From positions 786,083 through 850,082 of the forward strand of contig NZ_BLWF01000001.1 in assembly GCF_013167955.1 (NCBI RefSeq): a stretch of DNA of 64,000 bases, read 5' to 3'. The notes below the pieces were generated by a model. That model ran no database searches and was not told where the DNA came from. It was given only the letters and a program-made list of their open reading frames with translations. The position numbers and the translations under genes are program-made. Positions 7,937 to 13,969 of this stretch are shown here, piece after piece (the stretch's first letter is position 1; each line of letters begins with the position of its first letter). The DNA is from Thermanaeromonas sp. C210. GTDB lineage: Bacteria > Bacillota > DSM-521 > Neomoorellales > Neomoorellaceae.

Positions 7937-8269
7937 GCCCCAACCTATGGGCCAGCAGGACAAGGACTTCCTTCTCGTAGCGGTAGAAGTTGCTTTCGCT
8001 TATGCCTAACTCCTGGGCCACCCTCCAGGGTGGTAAACCGTCGAAGAAGTGCAGTTATCCACCAGCACCGGCCGGCCGGTGGCTTCGTCACAGATTTCGG
8101 AGACGGGAACACCAAAAAACTCAGCAGTTTTTTTGCGGTAGTGTGGCGGAATATAGTTCTGGCCTCTTTCCATGCGGCAGTACCAGGTTTCGTTAAGGCC
8201 GATTTGAGCGGCCATATATTTGAGGGTCAACCCTTTCCGCACCCGTAGGAGCCTAAGGTTAGTGACCAT
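7937..8269 (-). pseudogene. XRE-type regulator followed by a second HTH segment in another frame
   Basis: The frame from ATG 8269 reads MVTNLRLLRVRKGLTLKYMA then AQIGLNETWYCRMERGQNYI and FFGVPVSEICDEA, a complete XRE/Cro helix-turn-helix domain. It then diverges and stops at 8006. Another frame of the same strand continues LHFFDGLPPWRVAQELGISE and SNFYRYEKEVLVLLAHRLGL to a stop at 7937. Either a frameshift broke one protein or two overlapping HTH genes exist. The divergent 8288 gene shares its upstream region. Confidence 0.6.
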
Positions 8270-8287
8270 AGAAGCCCTCCTTTCGTT

Positions 8288-8845
8288 TTGCTCAATGCTA
8301 TGATAAACTTGGTGCAGAGAAAATCTTCGTGCGACATTTCGTGCGACAGGGAGGTATCGGATTGCCCACGCCAGCGGGTTCAGGTTTGGCTTCCCATGTT
8401 CGAGCTAAGCCCCCTTAATGCCGCTTATGCCCGTGATTTACAGCGAGCACAAAAAGAGTGGCGAGGCGAGCCTGTTATTTGGCTGCTCCCTGATATGAAG
8501 GAGGTCAAGCGTTGGTACTGGGATTTTCGGAGGTTTAGACTTTGGGAATGCGCAGTGCCCAGCGAAACGATAAACCGGATTCTTGTCCTCCATGTAACCG
8601 AAGAGGGGTTTTGCTACCCTCCTGTTGAGATAGGGCTGTCCCAGTCCTGGGAAGGGAAAATACCTGAGGATCTTTTCCGAAAGTGGCTGAATGTGGGCCG
8701 GGTGTCTCTAGTGCCTGGCTGCAGAGAAATCAAGATAACGAGGCCGGTTTTTGAAGGCGACAGGGTGAGTTATGAAGAAAGGCTTTTGGAGGTAGAGCCA
8801 GGGCAGGTTATGCCTATTGTGTCGCTAGTTGAAAATACGAGGTAG
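8288..8845 (+). CDS. hypothetical protein, island gene
   Basis: A 185-residue frame of unknown family. The likely true start is ATG 8398 (MFELSPLNAAYARDLQRAQK), as the upstream residues look unlike protein. It is rich in Trp and charged residues (VIWLLPDMKEVKRWYWDFRR, ILVLHVTEEGFCYPPVEIGL), with no membrane segment or signal peptide. The frame ends at TAG 8843-8845, but the same frame stays open for another 100 codons to 9145. It is divergent from the XRE gene, which may regulate it. No function is assigned. Confidence 0.45.
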   Translation: MLNAMINLVQRKSSCDISCDREVSDCPRQRVQVWLPMFELSPLNAAYARDLQRAQKEWRGEPVIWLLPDMKEVKRWYWDFRRFRLWECAVPSETINRILVLHVTEEGFCYPPVEIGLSQSWEGKIPEDLFRKWLNVGRVSLVPGCREIKITRPVFEGDRVSYEERLLEVEPGQVMPIVSLVENTR

Positions 8846-8950
8846 ATTACTTTCGCCTGGCCGCCACCTGGAAGCCATCTTCCGCCGCCGGTTAGCCCGG
8901 AAACCGAGAGCCAAGAAATATGCGGGCCAGTTGTTTGGGAAGAAAACCCG

Positions 8951-9145
8951 TTGTCGCCTGAGCTTCCTACCGCTTTAGACCGCTCGGGCAATAGAAGCCT
9001 GAATGTTTTGCTGCAGTGGCCGGAACCGAAGCAGGAGGGCAGAGGACAAGCGGAAGGAGAGGGAGAGGCAGAAGCTGAAAGTCTTTTTAAAAAACTCTCC
9101 CACTTGAGCAGGATTTTGCCCACAGAAAAGCTAAAACTTACTTAA
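8951..9145 (+). CDS. short Glu/Gln-rich frame, possible continuation of the 8288 gene
   Basis: The 64-residue frame (LNVLLQWPEPKQEGRGQAEG, then EGEAEAESLFKKL) is in the same frame as the preceding 185-residue protein and separated only by one amber codon. Composition is low-complexity with a proline-rich section before it. It may be the tail of an interrupted gene or chance. No family recognised. Confidence 0.25.
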   Translation: MSPELPTALDRSGNRSLNVLLQWPEPKQEGRGQAEGEGEAEAESLFKKLSHLSRILPTEKLKLT

Positions 9146-9193
9146 CCAAGGCATACTATGTAAGGGCTGGAATGCGTCTTAGGAGGGAAGAAC

Positions 9194-9403
9194 ATGGCCC
9201 GCTTCATTGTCTACCTCGAACCCGCCGAGGAAGGAGGCTATATCGCTTCTGTACCGGCACTACCGGGTTGCGTCACCCAAGGGGAAACTAAGGAAGAAGC
9301 TTTGGCAATGGCCGAGGACGCCATAAGAGGGTACATCGAGAGCTTAAAAAACATGGGGAGCCGCTACCCTTTGGCTTTTGGAAGAGCAGAAAAGAACGTC
9401 TAG
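9194..9403 (+). CDS. HicB-like antitoxin, short orphan copy
   Basis: A 69-residue protein whose N-terminus MARFIVYLEPAEEGGYIASV and PALPGCVTQGETKEEALAMA is the HicB partial-RNase-H fold. The start follows AGGAGGG. The C-terminus (SRYPLAFGRAEKNV) does not resemble the usual HicB ending, suggesting a late frameshift. No hicA follows it; the next gene 20 bp downstream is another hicB. It may be a decayed duplicate that could still bind HicA. Confidence 0.75.
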   Translation: MARFIVYLEPAEEGGYIASVPALPGCVTQGETKEEALAMAEDAIRGYIESLKNMGSRYPLAFGRAEKNV

Positions 9404-9422
9404 TCTAGGGAGGTATAGCAAT

Positions 9423-9653
9423 ATGCTTTACCGCTACAAAGTTATCCTAGAGTGGGACGAGGAAGGTAAGGGGTATGTTGTTTCCGTGCCCGCCTTGCCC
9501 GGATGTTTCACCCAAGGAGACACCGTTGAAGAAGCCCTGGAGAGGGTAAAAGAGGCTATAGCGGGCCACCTTGCGGCTTTAGCTCAAGAAGGTTTACCCC
9601 TGCCTACTAAAGACGTTGAAATAGCTGAAGTGCAGGTAGAGATAGCCTCATGA
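9423..9653 (+). CDS. hicB: HicB-family antitoxin
   Basis: 76 residues starting MLYRYKVILEWDEEGKGYVV with the core SVPALPGCFTQGDTVEEALE, the HicB RNase-H-like fold that binds and neutralises HicA. ATG 9423 is preferred because it follows AGGGAGGTAT. The stop overlaps the next ATG (ATGA at 9650), so antitoxin and toxin are coupled. The order antitoxin then toxin is the reverse of the E. coli arrangement but common in Firmicutes and Synergistetes. Confidence 0.88.
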   Translation: MLYRYKVILEWDEEGKGYVVSVPALPGCFTQGDTVEEALERVKEAIAGHLAALAQEGLPLPTKDVEIAEVQVEIAS

Positions 9654-9880
9654 GCAGGCTGCCCAGGGTTACAGGTAAAGAAGTAGTCAGTGCGTTGAAG
9701 AAGGCTGGCTTTGTGGTGGTAAGAATACAGGGTAGCCACCACCATTTGCGGAAGCCGGGTGCTAAAAGTCTGGTTACTGTTCCTGTACATTCTGGTGAAA
9801 TCCTAAAGCCGAAGCTTTTGAAGAGCATACTGGAGCAGGCCGGACTAACCGTTGAGGAGTTCAAAAACCTTCTTGCTTGA
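9650..9880 (+). CDS. hicA: HicA-family mRNA interferase toxin
   Basis: 76 residues. MSRLPRVTGKEVVSALKKAG, then VVVRIQGSHHHLRKPG, matches the dsRBD-like HicA fold, with the catalytic His in GSHHHL. HicA cleaves mRNA when freed from HicB. It overlaps hicB by 4 bp. A second HicA at 10314-10544 on the other strand begins with the same 11 residues, so the two modules are related. Confidence 0.9.
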   Translation: MSRLPRVTGKEVVSALKKAGFVVVRIQGSHHHLRKPGAKSLVTVPVHSGEILKPKLLKSILEQAGLTVEEFKNLLA

Positions 9881-10023
9881 GCAGGATTTTGCGAAAATGT
9901 AGCGAGAATCTGATGGAGAGAGGCTAATCCGGTGGTGCCGGCAGGAGGGCCGAAACCGGAGGTTGGAGGCAAGGAAACGCAAGGCCTCCAGCGGTGGGCT
10001 TCAGTGGCCTGCAATGCTGGACG

Positions 10024-10232
10024 CAAAATCCGGTGGGGCTCACACCCCGTGCGGGTTCGACTCCCGCCTTCGGCACCAGTTGGAAAATCAAGGGTTCACG
10101 GGTTCGGGCAAATCTTCCAGAGGCACTTTAAAACCGTGAATCCGTTCCCGATGAAAAGCCTCCTACCGGCCAAAACGGGAAGGAGGTTTTAAGTTTTTAT
10201 GCGGGTTGTAAGGCTTAACCCAGTACCAAAGG
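10024..10232 (+). repeat. Right direct repeat: tRNA-Leu 3' half plus integrase start
   Basis: Bases 10024-10080 duplicate 6864-6920 exactly, giving an isolated tRNA 3' half with CCA but no 5' half. The sequence then continues as a diverged copy of the DNA after the intact tRNA, including the leader TTCCCGATGAAAA and integrase start MRVVRLNPVPKVWQ at about 10199. The integrase copy loses similarity by 10232. The arrangement fits tandem insertion of two related elements at one tRNA gene. Confidence 0.87.
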
Positions 10233-10245
10233 TCTGGCAGCACAC
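10199..10245 (+). pseudogene. integrase N-terminal stub
   Basis: ATG 10199 starts MRVVRLNPVPKVWQ, parallel to MQVVRLNPAPTTWR of the integrase at 7042, after a similar GGAGG-containing leader. Similarity ends within about 15 codons and the frame then runs into unrelated sequence, so only a stub remains. Confidence 0.6.
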
Positions 10246-10313
10246 TAACCCTCCCGTCCGTTTTTCGCCACTTGTACAGGTTTCTAGAAAGCGTTTCTCC
10301 CCTCGTGGCATTG

Positions 10314-10544
10314 CTATAACAGCTCCCTTAGCTCTTCTGGCGATAGCCTGGTACTTTTCAAAATGGCGCTGACCACCTTAGGCGATAGCGTCTCCTTACC
10401 GTGTACCGGCACTGTGGCCCAGCGGCTTGGATCTTGTAGGTGGCTCAGGAAGTGGTGGCTTCCCTGAATACGTATCACAACGAATCCGGCTCGCTGTAAG
10501 GCCCGTAGCATCTCTTTTCCTGTGACCCGCGGAAGCCTGCTCAA
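10314..10544 (-). CDS. hicA: HicA-family mRNA interferase toxin (second module)
   Basis: 76 residues, MSRLPRVTGKEMLRALQRAG followed by FVVIRIQGSHHFLSH, with the conserved His of the HicA active site. It overlaps the preceding hicB by 4 bp (ATGA). It is a paralogue of the HicA at 9650, sharing the start, GFVV and RIQGSHH segments but with a longer middle loop (LSHLQDPSRWATVPVHGKE). The two modules converge on each other across the right att repeat. Confidence 0.9.
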   Translation of the reverse strand: MSRLPRVTGKEMLRALQRAGFVVIRIQGSHHFLSHLQDPSRWATVPVHGKETLSPKVVSAILKSTRLSPEELRELL

Positions 10545-10774
10545 GCCGGTATCACCACTTCGGCTATCGAAATATCTACATCACCCGAAGGAACCGGCTG
10601 GCCCGTGACCTTGAGGCCTTCTACGGTCACGGCAATAGCTTCTTTTACTCGTTCTAGGGCCTCCTCCCGTGTCCTTCCCTGGGTGGCACATCCCGGCAGG
10701 GCCGGAACAGTAGCCACGTAAACACCTGTTTCCTCATCCCATTCCAATATTACCTTAAAGCGCATTGGTCTCAT
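10541..10774 (-). CDS. hicB: HicB-family antitoxin (second module)
   Basis: 77 residues, MRPMRFKVILEWDEETGVYV then ATVPALPGCATQGRTREEAL, the HicB fold. ATG 10774 is near GGAGGAATGAG; M4 is an alternative start. Its C-terminus (GQPVPSGDVDISIAEVVIPA) parallels that of the first HicB. It is co-translated with the downstream hicA through a 4-bp overlap. Confidence 0.88.
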   Translation of the reverse strand: MRPMRFKVILEWDEETGVYVATVPALPGCATQGRTREEALERVKEAIAVTVEGLKVTGQPVPSGDVDISIAEVVIPA

Positions 10775-10914
10775 TCCTCCCTGCTCTTAGCATTCCAATT
10801 ATCATCCGGCAACATATAGCCTTTGGCAGTTAACAAGCTTGCAATGGTCACTTACTCCTTGGGTACAATTTTACCACAACCAGTGGGCAACATAGGGGGT
10901 TTCGCGCGAAATAG

Positions 10915-11175
10915 TTACCCGGACGCGTGGCTGTAGGCGAAATCTATTAGCCTGCCGCGGTAAAACCTGCCGGCCTTGTCAAGGAAGAAGTGATACCCGA
11001 TGCCTGTCCATCGGGTGCCGTCGGGCTCTACGCTGTCTAAATGCCACTGGTGGACATCGTATACCGTACACCGGCTGGCGGCCGCGTGGTGCAGGACGAT
11101 GTATTCGGTACTGCTCCGGCGGGCCGGTTTGTCACGGAAGGCCAGGTGGGTCTCGATGATACGCATAGAGCCCAC
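10915..11175 (-). pseudogene. N-acetylmuramoyl-L-alanine amidase, N-terminal fragment
   Basis: 86 residues: RIIETHLAFRDKPARRSSTE, then YIVLHHAAASRCTVYDVHQW and GIGYHFFLDKAGRFYRGR. This is the start of an Amidase_2/PGRP domain, with the zinc-ligand His in VLHHAAAS and the GYHFFID-like strand. The frame ends at a stop after AYSHASG, before the second His and Cys ligands, so the catalytic site is incomplete. It resembles a prophage endolysin remnant and lies at the island's right side. Confidence 0.7.
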
Positions 11176-11193
11176 AATCCTTTGCGGGAGGGA

Positions 11194-11221
11194 CTAAAGT
11201 CCGCGGGACCGCTGTCGATAT
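11194..11221 (+). promoter_or_regulatory. sigma-28 (SigD)-type promoter ahead of csrA-hag
   Basis: CTAAA at 11194-11198, 16 bp, then TCGATAT at 11215-11221. This fits the flagellar sigma-28 consensus (TAAA-N15/16-CCGATAT). csrA starts 60 bp downstream. A close copy of the element lies at 13564-13591. Confidence 0.75.
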
Positions 11222-11280
11222 GTTGAAGTGAAGGCACAGCAGGGAGGCGGAATCACTACCAGGGAGGGAGGTGGGAGGAG

Positions 11281-11469
11281 GTGCTTATAATAACCCGTAA
11301 GGAGGGCCAGTCCATCATGATAGACGGCCGCATACGGGTGAAGATAGTCGAGGTAATCGGCAATTATGTCCGGGTCGGCATCGAGGCGCCGGAGGAGGTG
11401 CCCGTGAAGCGGGCTGAACTTCTGGAGGGCGCGTGGCCGGCCTCACAGGGCGGGAATGAAGCGGCCTGA
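11281..11469 (+). CDS. csrA: carbon storage regulator CsrA
   Basis: 62 residues, MLIITRKEGQSIMIDGRIRV then EVIGNYVRVGIEAPEEVPVK, the canonical CsrA beta-strand dimer with the RNA-binding Arg in VPVKRAEL. CsrA binds GGA motifs in 5' leaders; in Bacillus it represses flagellin (hag) translation and is antagonised by FliW. The start is GTG 11281 after GGAGGTGGGAGGAG. Flagellin follows 137 bp downstream on the same strand. No fliW gene is in the window. Confidence 0.95.
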   Translation: MLIITRKEGQSIMIDGRIRVKIVEVIGNYVRVGIEAPEEVPVKRAELLEGAWPASQGGNEAA

Positions 11470-11505
11470 TACCCGCTCGCAGCAGCTCTAATGAAGTTAA
11501 CTAAT

Positions 11506-11516
11506 CACAAGGAGGT
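11506..11516 (+). promoter_or_regulatory. possible CsrA-binding site in the flagellin leader
   Basis: CACAAGGAGGT resembles the CsrA consensus (ACARGGAUG) and looks like a Shine-Dalgarno without a well-spaced start codon. A 7-bp hairpin (GGCAGGT/ACCTGCC, 11532-11549) and a second hairpin (GGCTTC/GAAGCC within 11581-11597) lie between it and the flagellin ATG. Confidence 0.45.
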
Positions 11517-11606
11517 GGATTTCGGCTTCCCGGCAGGTTACCACCTGCCCTCCGCTGGAAGCGGCAAGGGAAATAGACAGGGCTTCCCAGGGAAGCCGGA
11601 GAAGGT

Positions 11607-12872
11607 ATGAGGATTAACCACAATATCTCGGCGTTAAACACCTATCGTCAGTTGTCAATTAACAACATGATGGCGGCTAAGTCGTTGGAGAAATTGTCGT
11701 CAGGCCTCCGTATCAACCGGGCTGGGGATGATGCTGCAGGCTTGGCCATCAGCGAGAAGATGCGGGCCCAGATTCGCGGACTGGAGATGGCGTCTAAGAA
11801 TGCGCAGGATGCTATCTCGCTGATTCAAACGGCTGAGGGCGCACTAAACGAAACCCACTCCATCCTGCAGCGGATGCGGGAGCTGGCCGTCCAATCCGCC
11901 AGCGATACGAATACCGCCGTTGACCGGTCGGAAATACAGAAAGAAATAGATCAGCTTGCACAAGAACTTGCCCGGATTGGCAATACTACCGAATTCAACA
12001 CCCAAAAACTCTTGAATGGCACTTTCAAGGGAACCTTCCACATCGGCGCCAACGAGAACCAGAACCTTTCACTGGAGATAAAGGATATGAGAGGATTCGC
12101 CCTGGGTGTAGTAGGTGATGTGACCTATACTGCTACTGGAACGGTTACTAATACAAACAGCAGCTTTAGCGATGGCACCTACACGGTGAAATACGATTCA
12201 GCAAGTGGTAAATATCAGCTTGTTGACAGCAACGGTTTAGTAATCGCCACAAGTGCGGATGGTAAGACGTATACTGCCACAGCTGACGCCACCAGTACCG
12301 ATAAGATTGTCTTCAGCGATAAAGTCATCAGCGGCACTATTACCATTGACACGACCAGCAATGAAGCCACTGGTACCGCCACGGTGGACAACAAGCGTCT
12401 GGAAGCTGGAACGTACACTTTGGATGCAGCAAACAAGAAACTGATAGATTCTACTGGCCAGGTTATAGGCACATCTACGGACGGGACGAAATATGTGGAT
12501 GCGGCTGGAAACGAGCTATTCACTTTGGGTGCGGCTCCTACTGAGAATATCACGCTTGAAGTAAAGGGTATCGATGTGTCCAGTGCGTCCTCGGCCAACA
12601 ACGCAATTACTACCATTAACAAGGCCATTGAAACCGTTTCGGCAGAACGGTCCAAACTCGGTGCCTACCAGAACCGTCTCGAGCACACTATCAACAACCT
12701 CGGCACCGCTGCTGAAAACCTAACCGCAGCCGAATCCCGCATCCGCGACGTGGACATGGCCAAGGAAATGATGGAGTTCACCAAGCTGAACATTCTCCAG
12801 CAGGCCGCTACGGCTATGCTTGCCCAGGCCAACATGCAGCCGCAGATGGTGCTGCAGCTCCTGGGCAGGTAA
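11607..12872 (+). CDS. hag: flagellin
   Basis: 421-residue flagellar filament protein. The N-terminal D0/D1 region (1-~165) starts MRINHNISALNTYRQLSINN with SLEKLSSGLRINRAGDDAAG. The C-terminal D1/D0 region (~335-421) ends in LTAAESRIRDVDMAKEMMEF and QMVLQLLGR. Between them a Thr/Ser/Gly-rich insert of ~165 residues contains two similar units starting at about residues 190 and 268 (GTYTVKYDSASG and GTYTLDAANKK, each followed by LVDSNGLVIATS or LIDSTGQVIGTS), so the exposed domain grew by duplication. ATG follows GGAGAAGG. It is probably co-transcribed with csrA. Confidence 0.97.
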   Translation: MRINHNISALNTYRQLSINNMMAAKSLEKLSSGLRINRAGDDAAGLAISEKMRAQIRGLEMASKNAQDAISLIQTAEGALNETHSILQRMRELAVQSASDTNTAVDRSEIQKEIDQLAQELARIGNTTEFNTQKLLNGTFKGTFHIGANENQNLSLEIKDMRGFALGVVGDVTYTATGTVTNTNSSFSDGTYTVKYDSASGKYQLVDSNGLVIATSADGKTYTATADATSTDKIVFSDKVISGTITIDTTSNEATGTATVDNKRLEAGTYTLDAANKKLIDSTGQVIGTSTDGTKYVDAAGNELFTLGAAPTENITLEVKGIDVSSASSANNAITTINKAIETVSAERSKLGAYQNRLEHTINNLGTAAENLTAAESRIRDVDMAKEMMEFTKLNILQQAATAMLAQANMQPQMVLQLLGR

Positions 12873-12890
12873 ACTGGAGCAGTCACGGCA

Positions 12891-12923
12891 GGCCTCCCGC
12901 AAGCCGGGAGGCCTTTGCATTTT
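12891..12923 (+). terminator. Rho-independent terminator of flagellin
   Basis: GGCCTCCCG (12891-12899) and CGGGAGGCC (12905-12913) form a perfect 9-bp stem followed by TTTGCATTTT, 18 bp after the flagellin stop. Confidence 0.85.
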
Positions 12924-12930
12924 CCGGCAC

Positions 12931-13240
12931 CTACAGCCTCCCTTCCACCTGCTCCCTGATTACCTTGCTCAGCAGCACCCGGCCGCCAGGGAAGTGCACC
13001 TCCACTTCCATCAGCAGGCCCGGCGCGGCAGGGTCCTCGGCCGTGGCCACGTACCTCACCACTCGTCCTTCGGCAAAGGTGCATAACCTTTACACCCTTT
13101 GCCCGCTGAGGGGATCACCAGCCTGGCCTCAGCGACGGCCGTTAGGTCCACTAGCCGGCCTTCTTCGTCCGTAAGCGTAAACACCTGTTCGACTCCTGGG
13201 CTGGCCTCCTTCGCTGCTCTTGCCGCCTGCCTTTAAGCGG
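12931..13240 (-). pseudogene. frameshifted gene of unknown function
   Basis: Two protein-like segments lie in different frames of the minus strand. The upstream one is VEQVFTLTDEEGRLVDLTAV and AEARLVIPSAGKG. The downstream one is LCTFAEGRVVRYVATAEDPA and MEVEVHFPGGRVLLSKVIRE, ending in EQVEGRL at the stop 12931-12933. Together they would make a soluble protein of ~100 residues. I do not recognise the family. A frameshift around 13080-13100 separates the halves. Confidence 0.4.
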
Positions 13241-13249
13241 GAGTTCAAA

Positions 13250-13563
13250 TACTCCCCACAGTTATCGGAGCGACTTCGCAGAAGAACCACATCCCTGTCT
13301 CTGACTATGAGCTAATGGCCTGGCGGAAGGGTTAAATCCTACTCACATGTGAAATAGGGTACAACGACGGAGTGGGAACGGAGGAAAATAAAGGAATCGC
13401 GGACTAGGTCTCGTTAAGTGGAATTTAAATCCGGTCCCGCGATGTACATTTCCCAGGGGGGACTTGCCGGTCAGCGCATGGGGAAAGCAGCCGGTCCCCA
13501 AGCGTTTTGCTGTGGATTTAGGTGATGAAATTTACGTGGCCCCTCTTCCTTTACCAAGTGGGA
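13250..13563. other. non-coding stretch between gene remnants
   Basis: No convincing coding frame or RNA gene is seen here. It lies between the broken minus-strand gene and the second sigma-28-type promoter, and is probably degraded flagellar-locus DNA. Confidence 0.4.
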
Positions 13564-13591
13564 CTTAAGTCCGTAGGACCTTGGTCGATAA
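13564..13591 (+). promoter_or_regulatory. second sigma-28-type promoter
   Basis: CTTAA at 13564-13568, 16 bp, then TCGATAA at 13585-13591. The surrounding sequence (GGGACTTAAGTCCGTAGGACC) parallels the csrA promoter (GGGACTAAAGTCCGCGGGACC). It precedes a flagellin remnant, so it may be the promoter of a lost flagellin gene, and could now drive the genes behind it. Confidence 0.65.
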
Positions 13592-13766
13592 TAGCAAATG
13601 AAGGCCTTATCGGAAAGCTAAAACATTGCCAGGGAGGAAAGGCGAGGAGCATCCGGTGTACTAAACTGCGCCCTTAACCGAACGGGGAACTCGCCATAAA
13701 TGACCTCGGTACCGCCTTCGAAAACTTCTGCAGCACCGCGTATCGCATAGGGAAGTTTATAGGCGG

Positions 13767-13875
13767 TGGAGACGAAGGAGTTCACCAAGCGAATATTTGC
13801 GGCAGGCCGCCACAACCGTGTTAGCCCGGACCAACCTGCAGCTGCAGGTGATGCTAGGGCTCCTAGGCCGAAAAG
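13767..13875 (+). pseudogene. flagellin C-terminal remnant
   Basis: In one frame the DNA reads ETKEFTKRIFA and, after a one-base shift near 13795, RQAATTVLARTNLQLQVMLG and LLGR. These align with MMEFTKLNILQQAATAMLAQ and MQPQMVLQLLGR at the end of the intact flagellin. No flagellin N-terminus is found upstream, so this is a decayed second flagellin gene between a sigma-28-type promoter and the MBL-fold gene. Confidence 0.75.
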
Positions 13876-13969
13876 CTGAAAAGACCGTGAGAGCCCTGGA
13901 ACCGATGACGTTTTTTCTATTCCTTTGGGCAGCATTGAGTGTCCCTAATGAACCTTTTCAGAAAAAGGG

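Noticed and set aside
11515..11610. 31-codon leader peptide overlapping the flagellin ATG
   Set aside because: Its GTG lies directly on the AGGAGG with no spacing, and the peptide shows no recognisable features; a CsrA site is a simpler reading.
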